Below are positions 23,497 through 34,713 of a stretch of DNA of 64,000 nucleotides, piece by piece. Made by a program: the position numbers and the translations under genes. The first letter of the stretch is position 1. Every line of letters starts with the position of its first letter. Source of the stretch: Laccaria trichodermophora (Eukaryota > Basidiomycota > Agaricomycetes > Agaricales > Hydnangiaceae); the NCBI GenBank assembly GCA_018417955.1, contig JACTVC010000023.1, forward strand, positions 738,762-802,761. Reading direction: 5' to 3'. The notes below the pieces were generated by a model that was not told where the DNA came from, searched no databases, and saw only the letters and a list, made by a program, of their open reading frames with translations.

Positions 23497-24068
23497 GCCG
23501 TTCAAGCAGGTGTTTGGGCCTCCATAACCACATTCTCATCCACTGATAACTCGACTCTTTCGAAATGTACAGTCTATTGGAACTATGTAATTCTGCGCAC
23601 GTCATTGATTTCTAAAATTTACTCTCTTTGAATTTCTCGAATCATTTTGGGGAAAAGGAAAGAATATTTGGCGCTGAAGGAGAGATCTAGATCTGATATG
23701 TCGTGACTGTGAACAGAGCGGGAAATTTGAACGAAATGATACGTACATGCGTACTGTAATGGCGTGGCCACGGGTCCAGAGGTTTCCACTAGTACATGCA
23801 AACAGTATATATATACAGGATCATTTTGTGATCAAGAATATTAATGATGGAGGTCGATCGGTACTAGTACTATTTGCGCGATGAACATTATGGGTCCGTA
23901 TTTGCGCGTGTTTATAATAGTATAGTCATGAGCAATCATGACAACCAGCCGATCTGTTAAAGGGTTTGTGGGCGCCACTGGTTGCGGGCCTCCTTGCTTT
24001 TATTCTATTTCTTCTCTGCTGCTGGTCATCACAATCTTTCCATATCTCTAGTCAGCTTCAGTTATATA
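23497..24068. other. Intergenic, nothing recognised
   Basis: About 570 bp, AT-rich, with several restriction-like palindromes (ACTAGTAC, TATATATA) but no coding exon or repeat family. It presumably contains the promoter of the JmjC gene. Confidence 0.4.
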
Positions 24069-27000
24069 ATGTCAAGCATCGAAACATACCGACAAAAATC
24101 ACGCGTGATAGCCACCTTGCCGTGGCATGTGGACAATATTGTTATGGATGCATTGCTTGCGAATGCTTTGCCCCAAGAACATCCCAATAGGGTACCGTCA
24201 TTCAAATTATAATCGAGTGTCGAAGTCTAATAAGCAATATTGATATACAGGACTTCCTGCAAATTATAGAGAGGATCGATAAGGACATGGATGAAAGAAC
24301 GAAATCGCCTAACCTCAGTCAATTCCGAAAACTGATTGAGCTTAACGAGCGGAATGTAGTCCGACGCAAACTCACAGCACCACTGGAGGTTCAATATCCC
24401 CCATGCAAGGTTTACTTCATCCAGACCATCTTGATACTTCGCCTACTCGAAATCATGATAATGGACGCCGATGATTCGCATGGTAGCTATGGGACTCCAA
24501 AGTACCGTAGGCGACTAGTCTTGGGATGTGGCCCAAATCTCGTAAGTTTGAGTTCCATTTACGCTTCCGATCAACACCGACTGAAAATGTCAGAGCTGGG
24601 ATAGAATGGCGGACTGGACGGAAGCCTTACGGACCTTCCGTGCTGAGATGTCGGCTTTACCGGGCCTAGATATGTCTGAAAGCTTGACTACGAACACAGA
24701 AGTCTCTTTGCTACGCTCTATCTCTTCCAAGTACAAGCAAGGGAGCGCTTTGATGTCGATTGCAAATATAGAAGCAGCCGCTTTACTTGTGAAGGCGATG
24801 TGGAAGGTAGGTCTATTATCTATAAGACATGCGCCCTCTCTGACTTTCCTAGGGATATTGGTCTGACCCAGACAAACAGAAGGAATCGGTAATCGACTTT
24901 CTTCGGAGCAAAGAGTAAGTTTCTGCCCCACATCTCTTAGCACGATGCATCGTCAAGATTAACCCAGATTTACCTGCCAACAGTTCCCTGGAAGGGTTCG
25001 AATCAGCCGAAGCGAAAGTGATGGGAATCAAAGACTTTCGGCGCTTGAACTTGCCGATACACATTGCAGCGTTTGTGACCCCACTCGGCCTCCTTATTGG
25101 GGCAAATTTGTGTCGCCGTGATTACGACCGTTATTCTATATTTCTAGTAAGTAGGGCATACATACTTCAGAAAAAGCGCCTACACCGGCTTTAATTTGGT
25201 TTGCAGATGTGGAAAGCTCTTGGAAATATGCAGCACCCTGTTCTTCTTCTCGTCGAAAAGCTTCTTTGGCGGGCCATTTTTTCTGTGGCCCGGGGAGAGA
25301 CCGGTCAAGCCGCGTTGACTACTTTCCTCGCAAGCGTCCCATGGGAGAGGTTGGACGTCTTGAAGACACAGGACCGAGAATGGTTTTATGCCGGTAAGCG
25401 TGTTAAACAATGTCGTCCATGCCTTTGTTTACACTCCTGGTTAGCGGATAAGCAAGATATGAAACATCTGGAAAATCTGGATAACATCGATGTTGCCGGA
25501 GATATTCCCGTTGGTTGGCCGCTGACGCTGATGAACGATCAAATAGTACACAGACCGCTCCAGAGCCCACAAAGCAAGATTTTTTTCAAGTGTTCAGCAT
25601 TTATAAACTTATGGTTTACGTTGTGTTTGTAGCATCGGCCGCCACCCCAGCCCGGCTCTTAGTTCCCCTGGTTGAAAGTACTGAGAGCGATCGTGCGCGT
25701 AGCACCCCTCATCCGGATCCAGACGCTGATTTAGCATCCGACCAGTACCAAGGCGGTGCCGCGGCTGATGACGACTTTCAGATGCACCAAACCGAACCAG
25801 ACCCGCCCCAGAGTGATGAGGATGACAGCGGAGAAGACGACGATGAACTTCAGGGTGACTACGAAGCTGACAGCTCCAAGCTTAAGCAGAGTCATATTCG
25901 GGATTTCGTGCAACATTCAGATGATCGTGATCACGATATATTCATGGGAAATCTGAGCGATTTATCGGAGACTTCTGACGATGACTCCGTCTCAGATGCA
26001 AACAGCCAAAAGAGAGGCACGAGTCCAGCAAATCCAAAAGCGGAGACGCCAGCATCCGAAAGCAAGCGTGGTGGGGCAAAAATAGCTGTAATGGGGATTG
26101 GGTCTACTGCTGAGTGGCCCATCGACGAAGCTGAATTAGAGCGGATGAAGGCAAGCTCATTTAGCGATCAAAACGTGTAGTGATCGGCTCGAGGCTCAGT
26201 TTTTAACCAGGCACCACTTCCCGCACCAAATTTAATGTTGAAGAAAATTGCCAAGGTAAATTTGTTTCTCATCCAAGTTGCCGTGAAGCTCAAGCTGGGT
26301 CGACATTTTAGAAGTTCGAAAGTCCAAAAGAATATCTACTCTACGGCCCGTACCTGGGCGATGGTCCCGTCCAATACAAACCTACTTTCCACGTCCGTAC
26401 TGCATGATTCGTTTCTTATGGTGGTGACTAACGACGTTCCGGCTTTGAATAGCACAAGGTAGATTTGCAACGCTTCGACGAACTTTGGGGGTCGATCACG
26501 AAGCACTATGCACCCCCCGCTCCTGGAGAGCCTTTCCTACCGCTTCACTTGTCTAAGCCAGATGAGTCCATATTCTGGATTTCGGCATATGACGATTTCA
26601 AGAAGATGTCTCATTTTCAGAAGCAAGATCTTATGCGGAAGAGGAAGGTCGTTGTTGTTACGGGGGTACCCACTGATGATTGTTCTTTCGACGAGGATGG
26701 CCTGAGCGAACTCGCGGGGCTTGATGTCGCAGTGGACATGCAAGGTACTTCAGCCTTTTACAAAGTCCATTGCTGTCATAAATTGTTTCGTTGCCAGATC
26801 TCTCAGTCAATGTAAGGAACGGGAATTACAACGCATGATTACGGTACGGAACTTTGCGCCAGCTGCTTGAGAGTTCACGCGACGAAAAGGGGCACATCCT
26901 GAACGCCCTCAACTTCCCTTTAAGCGCTTGCGATACTACTCCTGACGGTATTGCCAGCGATCTTTCGGCGTGGACTGCCACCGAGAGCACTCCTTGGTGC

Positions 27001-28470
27001 AACGATCATTGCTCGCCGTTTCCCACCAAAGATTTTCGCTGGGGTTTAGCTGCCAACACGGGTGCAGTGCACTTTTGGCATATAGACTCTGATGGGTTTG
27101 GCACATTCGTCAGCCCGTTGACCGGGGGGAAGTTGTGGATGGCTGCACGGCCCGTCAACTCTGACCCAGATGCGTTTTCACGCCTCAACACTTTTTCGGG
27201 ACGTTATACCGCAGAGGGCACAAATGAACATATTTTTGTCACTGAAGCCATACTTTTGGTACCCGGGATAAAATTGTGAGCGGATTTCATTCTGAAAAAT
27301 GGTGCACAATTTCAACTGCTAGCGCAGATACATGCCTCCTAACACGCCGCATTGCGTGGTAACCATCTCCCATTCAATCTGCCGTGGTGGCCATTTCTAC
27401 TCAAGTGGCGCTATCAGGGACACCATTGCGGCATTGTTTCACACATTTGCTGCTGGCAACTACGTCACAAACACGAGCCATGGTCCCTCCCGCATTGTCC
27501 TTCGGCGATTGGTGTTTTTGTGGCATTCGAATATAGTTCTTGGGAGAAACCGAGATTCAAGTATGCTACCATCTTCTCTGATGTGCGGATATGCGTAATG
27601 CTCATATTCAAAGCCCGGACGGCAGCCCATGTTCCCGACATTACGACATGGGAAGGAGTTTTGGACCTTCTGGCCCTCTGCAGCCTGATGGAACTGTTAA
27701 ACGTTGTGGACGCCTTGACGTATCTCGTTGCATCATCTAAACTGAAACTCGATAGCCCGCTGAAAGCAAATCCAGGGATGTCTGCACGTCATCGCCTCGA
27801 GTGTATCGCGGCACGTCAAGCAAGTCGGGAGATGCTGGGACACTTCTTTTCGCACTTTGAACTTGTGAACGGCGATGGTAAATCAATTAACGGAGTTGAC
27901 GATGTTTGGTGGCCCTACTTTGCACGACAATTGGTCTGTCTGGAGAATCTCAAGTGTGCGGCATGGAAAGAAAAGATAAGCGGAGCAAAAGACTGCACCT
28001 ATATGAAATTTATGCAGCAAATCCAGTTTGTTTACGAGGGACTTCCTCGCGAGTTCGTTGCCGTATGCGAACAGCTGAAAAATGACCAAGTGGACAATTT
28101 TGCCTGGCCGCGGGCGGTGCAATACAACATCAAGGCTTTGGTCAATCCACGGTCAGATATTCGGTGTGAGGGCGTTCCCATTCAACGACGCAACCATTTC
28201 TGACCATCATGATGTTATAGTTGATCTAACAGGCTTGACTGAGGAAGATAGGAACCACTTCAAAAGTGTCAAAAACCCACCATTCGATCCCCTCTCTCCG
28301 GATCAGGTGCATGCCAGTGGCTCTCCATCCGCGGCAGATCTAAACAAAACAAGAGCGATGTCTGGGATGGGATGTATGTGTAATACGTTCACGTATTACT
28401 AGCCGCGACACTGATCATGTCATATTTTGTAGCCGAGCAGGTGCCCATCGCCAAGAAGCGGAAACGTTAA
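24069..28470 (+). CDS. JmjC-like 2-oxoglutarate/Fe(II) dioxygenase-domain protein
   Basis: Probable nuclear JmjC-fold oxygenase; the substrate is unknown. The core lies in exons at about 26860-27580. It has WGLAANTGAVHFWHIDSDG with the iron-binding H-x-D (HID), TGGKLWMAARP, then across an intron YMPPNTPHCVVTISHS with the distal histidine, and CRGGHFYSSGAIRDTI. Upstream exons carry PDESIFWISAYDDFKKMS, RKVVVVTGVPTDDCSFDEDG and LESSRDEKGHILNALNFPLS, in the order known for a basidiomycete JmjC family. Downstream is a helical region (DITTWEGVLDLLALCSLMEL). The last exon ends EQVPIAKKRKR, a likely nuclear localisation signal, at 28470. Exons from 24069 (MSSIETYRQKSRVIATLPW) to 26180, including a long acidic disordered stretch (25700-26180), probably form its N-terminus. 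Their final link to the core is uncertain, because an open frame stops at 26180; two adjacent genes remain possible. Confidence 0.7.
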
Positions 28471-29718
28471 TTTATATATGTAATTATAATCATCTTGTTG
28501 CTTTCAAATTGCTCTGTCCTGTCAAGTTATGGTCTACCTAACAAACATTTCGCTAGAGATTTTATACAAAGTTGGACATATAATTATAATTCGGTGAAAC
28601 GGAACGTTTTTGGTCATGCAGTGAGCCATTGATCGACTTCGTCCAAAAATTGGATTCTACATGAACTACCAGATTGAACCGCAGTACTGGTTTTTGCGTT
28701 CGTTACGCCGCATCACTCATCAATTTGAAATTTCAATGTATCGCTCGCACGAGTCGCAACTTACTTGAAGATTGTGGGAGGGTTGGAACTTACTAAGTAC
28801 AGGTCTATCCATCTACTAAGCCTTACGCGTGACCGTGATCACCTGAATATTTCCTTAGATCATGCACATTTAAAAGTATAATGATCAGCGTCTGATCAAC
28901 TTAAAGAACACGCCAATACTGTATAAGTATGCCCAACCACTACGTATACGCTGATACTAATTATCCTGGTACATTGAGTATGTGCCCTTAGGCCTCTTTC
29001 GTTATTTTTCTCTCAAATTCCTTGGTCTAGATCAGCTGCTGGTTCAAGGATCTCCCAGATCTACAAGAGAAGGAGATGTGGGAGATTCGCTTCTTGCAGC
29101 GAATCTAGCCCATGGTGGTCAAGGTGCTGTTCTTTCCCTACCATATAGGTATTCAATCTGTTCTGAATTACGGCGCCTCCAGCTATAGTCGAGATGTCGT
29201 TTGATAAGCGGGTAGTAGTCGACAGCGTCCCCATCCTTGGTGCGAATCTGGTGAATTGTATTCCCCGTCTCTGGTTGTGTTGACGATGTTTAGGTTATAA
29301 TCATCCGGTCGGGGACTTCCAATTTGAATCATACCAAGACGCAGATCATATATGTTTCGAAGATCAAGGACATGAAGATATGGAAGACTCTCTCCTTGCA
29401 GCGAATCTATCCCATTGTGATCAAGGTGACCCCTCTTTATTCTCATGTGTATTTCTGGGCTGATACTCGGCGCCGCTAGCTATGGCCGAGGTTTTGTTTG
29501 TTCCGTGGATTGGAGGAAGCGTCCCCATTCTTGATGCGAGTTTCGTCCCCGTTTTTGGTGCGAATATAGTTAATTGTCTTCCCTCCTTTTCGTTGTGTTG
29601 ATGACATCTAGACCACCACCAGACTGGGCACTTCCAATTCAATTCACAACAGAGCTTTGGAGATCATGACCCAAGTGAAGGCATGATGGGTGTGTACATG
29701 TATCTCTGAAAGCCCACG
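28471..29718. other. Intergenic with a diverged local duplication
   Basis: No gene supported. Segments 29085-29330 and 29387-29643 resemble each other (see the repeat entry). The part 28471-29080 is AT-rich with stops in all frames. Confidence 0.4.
29085..29643. repeat. Diverged tandem duplication, two units of about 250 bp
   Basis: Unit 1 (29085-29330) and unit 2 (29387-29643) share collinear blocks about 305 bp apart: GCAGCGAATCTA-CCCAT-GTG-TCAAGGTG, then CGGCGCC-C-AGCTAT-G-CGAG, GCGTCCCCAT-CTTG, GTTGTGTTGA-GA, and GACTTCCAATT at the ends. Indels separate the blocks. Neither copy has a credible reading frame, so this looks like a duplicated gene fragment or an old element. Confidence 0.6.
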
Positions 29719-31374
29719 ATGCTCTTCGTACTGAACGTAATAGTCAACCTAGATCTCTGCGGCCACGGCAGCCCTGAAGAAATTGTGGGCTCATATTCCG
29801 ATGACATGCGATTTAACTTCGGCCGACCATGTTTACACGATCCACCTCAAACTGACCCTACCAGCCAGAACGGGCACTCGACAACCGCTCAACTACTACC
29901 TGCGCAGTTACTTCTCAAAATCTTCTCTTTATATATGGTTGGTGGCTGTGACACGCTACTACCCTCAAACGGACCCTGGCTTTTTACTCATATTTGCAGT
30001 TCGTGGAGAATACTTGCCCTCAAAACGCCAGAATTATGGGCCTGCATCCGTTATGTCGAAAATAACGATGCGCCCACACGAAACATTGACCCCAATACGA
30101 ATCGCGCAATGTCCATTAGGCCGAGATCTCATATTGGCGCAAGTAACCTTGCATTGCTTGCCCTCGAACGCTCTGGAGGCCTTCCAGTCTCTTTCCAGTT
30201 CCAAACATCGGACGTCCATTTGCTGTATCATCCTGTTTTTTGGGCTTTGCGGGAACATTCCGCAAGATGGGTTGATGCTAATCTGGAATGTGGTGTCCCG
30301 CTGTTGGAGTTGATGGCTGGCAGGCCCTTACCTTGCTTGGTGGCTCTCAGTTTATTGATCCCCAACAAGGCGCAGCAACCTGAACACCTCGCAAGCCAGC
30401 TGAGGTCGTTATCCGTTTTCGCACCTCAGCTTCGCACATTGACACTGTCGGGCTTTCCTGGAGCGCCAGCTCGGATGCAGCTTCCTTGGGAGCAACTCAC
30501 AACCTATAAATCACCATATGCAAGCGCTTTTGAAGCCCTTGCAGTACTTTCATGCTCAAGAAACATCGAGTATTGCAGCTTGCGTTTAGAAAGTGATGTA
30601 TTCGGCTATGGGGTAGTATCGGATGATGAGGATATGGATGAAGATGATGAAGATGAAGACGACATACTCGATGTTGCGGATGAACAGGACCACGGTGGCC
30701 CTGACGGCTTTGAGGCCTCATTAGTTCTGCCACGTCTTCAATCTTTCATATTCCACACATTCTTCCTTGATTCTAGTGATGACCACCCTGCGAGCATCCT
30801 TGATGAAATCACCCTTCCTTCATTAACATCGCTCACGATATCCAACTATCATCGGGCAGGGGCTACCGACCGCTTGGTCGCACTCATCTATAGATCGAAT
30901 GCAAATTTAACAAAATTCTTTTTTCTAGGATGTACTTTTACGGAGGCAGATTGTAAACGTCTCCTCGAGGCCACCCCCTGCCTTCTCGAGCTCGGAATTG
31001 TAGACGTCAGCCCAAACCTGGAAGCTTCACATCACTTCTTGGCTGCTCTCACCAATCCACCTGCCCTTGCCCCGTCTTTAAAAGTCATTCTCATATCAGA
31101 AAATTCAAAGGGTCAACCTGCCCGAACTGAGCCGACGTTGTCTCACCAACCAAGCCACGCCCTATACATCAAACGCCTCCTTGACATGATAGAGTTTCGT
31201 TGGGACCCCGATCTTAGCTTGCGGGGTATGGGTCTAGAGCGCGTTGAACTAGGTCTTCACGATAACTATCTTCTTGGTGATCATAAGGACGCTAGCTATC
31301 GATTGCATCTGCTTCGGGGGGCAGGGCTTTCTATTTCAGTCCAGGAGCCATGGTCCACAGACATGTATCTATGA
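29719..31374 (+). CDS. F-box protein, intronless
   Basis: Likely substrate adaptor of an SCF ubiquitin ligase. One uninterrupted frame of 551 residues. The F-box-like region is near residues 60-110: LLPAQLLLKIFSLYMVGG, PWLFTHICSSWRILALKTPE and LWACIRY, the pattern LP-x-E/Q-LL-x-IF...VC-x-x-W-x-x-x-A...LW typical of basidiomycete F-box proteins. The remainder contains leucine-rich stretches (LRSLSVFAPQLRTLTLSGFP; LPSLTSLTISNYH; LLEATPCLLELGIVDV) spaced like irregular leucine-rich repeats, interrupted by an acidic insert (DDEDMDEDDEDEDDILD, about residues 300-320). Such proteins are heavily expanded in agaricomycetes. The true start may be downstream of the annotated ATG, because the first 50 residues are poorly conserved-looking. 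Its target is unknown. Confidence 0.8.
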   Translation: MLFVLNVIVNLDLCGHGSPEEIVGSYSDDMRFNFGRPCLHDPPQTDPTSQNGHSTTAQLLPAQLLLKIFSLYMVGGCDTLLPSNGPWLFTHICSSWRILALKTPELWACIRYVENNDAPTRNIDPNTNRAMSIRPRSHIGASNLALLALERSGGLPVSFQFQTSDVHLLYHPVFWALREHSARWVDANLECGVPLLELMAGRPLPCLVALSLLIPNKAQQPEHLASQLRSLSVFAPQLRTLTLSGFPGAPARMQLPWEQLTTYKSPYASAFEALAVLSCSRNIEYCSLRLESDVFGYGVVSDDEDMDEDDEDEDDILDVADEQDHGGPDGFEASLVLPRLQSFIFHTFFLDSSDDHPASILDEITLPSLTSLTISNYHRAGATDRLVALIYRSNANLTKFFFLGCTFTEADCKRLLEATPCLLELGIVDVSPNLEASHHFLAALTNPPALAPSLKVILISENSKGQPARTEPTLSHQPSHALYIKRLLDMIEFRWDPDLSLRGMGLERVELGLHDNYLLGDHKDASYRLHLLRGAGLSISVQEPWSTDMYL

Positions 31375-33178
31375 AGAGTTGTTGGTTTTGTAAATCTAGG
31401 TATATCACTTTGCTTGCAATTCAAATCTATACCGTGGTACAAGGTTACATCCGCCTCCGCAATTCCTGGCAGATTATCATGATAAGTAAATACAACCGTT
31501 CGAGATGGGTCGAGGTTGGACTCAACCACCTGAAATTTCTTCAAATTTTTTCATCCGGCCAGCCCTGCTTGAGTCAATCCTCCTCCTCGCGCCTGTTCAG
31601 CGCCTGGGAAGCAGCCAAGTGACGCCTTCCTGCCCACCCATCGTGTTCACTTCGCGAACACTCGAAATTTCATAACTTTTACGCCTGTTCAAGTTTTCCT
31701 GACGAAGCTGTGAATAAGTGGGCGCTGAGACACCGTGTTGGGAAAATTTTGACACATTCAAAGCGTTAGAGACGACTTACTCGAAAAATCAGCAACTCCC
31801 CTTCCAGAAGTCACCGTGCTTATCATCTAACCAATAGCACTAGTTTCCGCCGGAACCAGTTCGATGGAGGAGTAGCATCCCAGCGGGTGGCGCCCTTTGG
31901 GGTGAGGAGGAGATAAGCCGAACGAAGGGAGGAGAAAATGCAAAAGAAGGATGAAGATAGCAAAAAGGTGGAAGGGAGAGGCGAAGGAAAGAGTGAAAAT
32001 CCAAAGGTGAATGCGCGAGTGTAAGATGAAGGAAAGATGTGGAAGCGCAAGGAGAAGTAGGTGAAAGAAAAAAGCGAGGCGGAAAATGAGAGGACGCAAT
32101 GGTATACAGACACAAAAGAGCAAATGGAGGAAAGAGTGGAAAGCAATAGGTGCGGAGGAGATGATGAGCAAGAGAAAGCATGGGGGAAGGAAGGGAACAG
32201 GAGGGAAACGGAGAGGAGGGAAAGAGCTTGCAAAGGCAGCGAAAGAAAAGAGGACGTGTCAAAAGCGTGGAAAGAGGAAAGAAAATAGAAAGGAGGGCGC
32301 AAAGGACAAAAACCAAAAGGCTCGAATGGAGATGTAAAAGGACCAAAGGATTCGCAAGTCCAAACCAAAGTGCAGAGAAAAAACAAAAAAAGAAACATCC
32401 CAAACCTCACAATGCGGCTGCGGGAACGTCATCGCAAGCAAACAATACGCCGCTCAGAGGCGTACCATTATCGATTTTGGCCATTGATGTTTGAAAGGGT
32501 TGTTTCTTTTGGCCTTGGAAGGATTTGGTGGACGTGATTTGAGGATGAGGCCTGAGGCCTGAGGCCTGAGGATCAGAGGGCTTGGTAATAGTATCGGAAG
32601 ACTTGAAACCCTTGGTGCTGATTCCATGGGCTTGAGAAGACCTCTAAGTATTGGGACATAGCCCGACCAACGGTTTCGTTTTTCCACCTTTTGTCTTTGC
32701 GCTATTCGTTGAAATCTAGATGGCGTTGAGCTGCTTAGGGAACGGGGGGATTTTCAGGTACGGAAAGTCACATGTTTCTCACAGCATATCAACGGCTTCA
32801 AAATTTAATTCTTATAAGTTCTCACTGACGACCCACCATCTCGTATATTACTTATGGCCGAGATACATCATGGTGAGTTTACTTTCTTTTGGCCTCACGT
32901 TACTTTCCTTTCAAAAGACGCGTTGTGGATCCTCGTGGCACGGGAGTCCGAACGCGTCTGATTGGGAGTACGCGTGGCCACAGAATTACCACTGATGCTG
33001 ACGACTTTATCTGTACATGTAGAGCTCGTCACAGCTGATTTGAGTCGCCAGGTGAGCCCTCGCCCACCCTTTCTATACCAAACTGATAACTTTCGCGATT
33101 TACATTTAGACGCGCCCTGGAATCACGTTCTCCTCCTGGACAACCCCTGCGAACCCTGCTTTCAATTTTCAAGAGCTC
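31375..33178. other. Gene-free stretch with a purine-rich tract and short tandem repeats
   Basis: No gene supported over about 1.8 kb. It contains the strand-asymmetric purine tract at 31900-32400 (separate entry) and a short tandem AGGCCTG repeat near 32547-32575. The 700 bp upstream of the TET/JBP-like gene probably contain its promoter. Confidence 0.5.
31900..32400 (+). repeat. Polypurine-rich tract (purines on the plus strand)
   Basis: About 500 bp in which the plus strand is overwhelmingly A and G (AAGGAAAGAG, GGAGGAAAG and similar). Long open frames on both strands here are a by-product of this composition (Lys/Arg/Glu-rich on plus, Phe/Ser/Leu-rich on minus) and are not credible genes. 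Such tracts can form triplex or other non-B DNA. Confidence 0.7.
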
Positions 33179-34713
33179 ATGGATGCCGCCGTCGCCGATG
33201 AAGCTGATGAACCCCCTATCCCTGAAGACGACACGGCTTCTCCTTTCTCCTCTCCTTTGTCCTCTCCTCCGTCCTCTCCTTTGTCCTCCCCTTTGTCCTC
33301 CTTACCTTCGTCCCCAATCCCAGCTCCACCACGCGATCTCTCACCTGATCTCCCCTCAGCCACGAACCCCCCTACTCACATGCCCACTACGAGTCAAGCG
33401 GTTCACACCAACTTAGTGGCAGATGAGATCTCCAAAGCCTCGTTCAGGATGAAGAAAAGGTCGCACAAGAATCGGGCAAAGCGTCGGCAAGCCGAAGCAC
33501 ACGAGATGGGCTACGCACCACACAGGGAATCGGTTAAGAGGGCCCTCCATAAACACGTCATGCCCTCCAACCCCGTTAAGACCCACCTCTCCATCAAGAA
33601 AACCGACATGGCATCGACTGCGTATGTCGGCGTCAGGGAACAGAAGCCGAAGAAGGATTGTACATTGGAGGAGCTGGTGGGTAAGGACTCAAAGTTTGGC
33701 TTTCACTTAGTCAAGTGGGATGGCGTGTAAGTTACTTTACGTTCCTGTTCGCCCCCGGCTCACGGCTACATCAGAACGCCCACCCCCATCCTTGATAAAC
33801 TAGCCCGCGTCATCACGGTTTTAGCCGGTCGACCAAGCCACAACTCGTGGGACACCGTTAACGACAAAATTACGCAGGCGATTGAGCAGGCGCGCTCTGA
33901 ATGCAAATTTCCAAAGAAGGCGAGGAAACATCGTCGGGGAAACTTCCCAGCAATGGCGATTGGGATCTCTTATGGTGGAGGCCAGACGGTACGTCCTATT
34001 CATACCGTTCATACCCATCTAACTCCCAGCAGAAACCCGGGAACCTTTGTCACAATGACGCCAATGCCGCCGCCTTGTCAAAACTTATTTCCAACGAATC
34101 TGTTCAGAAAGTCGCAGGCTTCGCTTCGAGTAAGCCCCATTCTTTTATTACTGCCACTACCCCGATTAAAAATAAACAAGGTGCGTTTGCTACATGGATG
34201 CCGAAGCTACACGGATACTACGTGGATCATCTCGATGCTCTGTTGCAACACGGCTGTAATCTTCGGCGAAACTTCCACAACAGCGTTTGGTCATCCACGA
34301 CCGTAAACTTTGGCCCCAGGACATGTTGCAAACAACACAAGGACTTCAACAACCTTCCTTTTGGAATTTGCTCCATCTATGGGGCAGGCAGGTATGATCC
34401 GAAAGAGGGTGGCCACCTTGTTCTCTGGGAAGCAGGGCTAGTAATCGAATTTCCTCCTGGCTCAACAATCCTGATTCCCTCCGCCATTCTCACGCATTCA
34501 AACGTCCCTGTTCCCAAGGGTTCCACCCGCTACTCTGTGACCCAGTACACTGCAGGGGGTCTCTTTCGGTGGGTAGACCATGGATTTCAGAGTGAGGAAT
34601 CATATTGGGGATCTTTGACGGATGAGGGATGTGTGGAAGAAACTCAACGGATGGAAGGACGTGCAACTATGGGAATAGGACTATTCTCTACAAAGGAGGA
34701 ATTGTTAGCTTAA
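33179..34713 (+). CDS. TET/JBP-like 2-oxoglutarate/Fe(II) dioxygenase
   Basis: Member of the fungal family related to TET 5-methylcytosine oxidases and JBP thymine hydroxylases. It presumably acts on nuclear DNA, oxidising methylated bases. Four exons join perfectly: 33179-33726, 33775-33988, 34033-34129 and 34181-34713, giving 463 residues. The N-terminus is Pro/Ser-rich (repeats of SSPLSSP) and then basic (MKKRSHKNRAKRRQ). From residue 160: LVGKDSKFGFHLVKWDGVTP, RRGNFPAMAIGISYGGGQ, PGNLCHNDANAAALSKLI and VWSSTTVNFGPRTC. The catalytic part shows CKQHKDFNNLPFGICSIYG with the metal-binding H-x-D, DPKEGGHLVLWEAGLVIEF, PPGSTILIPSAILTHSNVPV with the distal histidine, and GSTRYSVTQYTAGGLFRW with the probable 2-oxoglutarate arginine. 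All expected ligands are present and I see no frame break. Fungal members are known to be expanded together with KDZ DNA transposons. Activity and substrate are inferred from family. Confidence 0.8.

Noticed and set aside
24990..25010. GGTTCGAATC resembling a tRNA T-loop
   Set aside because: It lies in an open exon of the JmjC-gene region and no cloverleaf can be formed around it.
31823..32494. Several long open frames on both strands (up to 195 residues)
   Set aside because: They are produced by the polypurine composition: Phe/Ser/Leu-rich on one strand and Lys/Arg/Glu-rich on the other, in overlapping frames.
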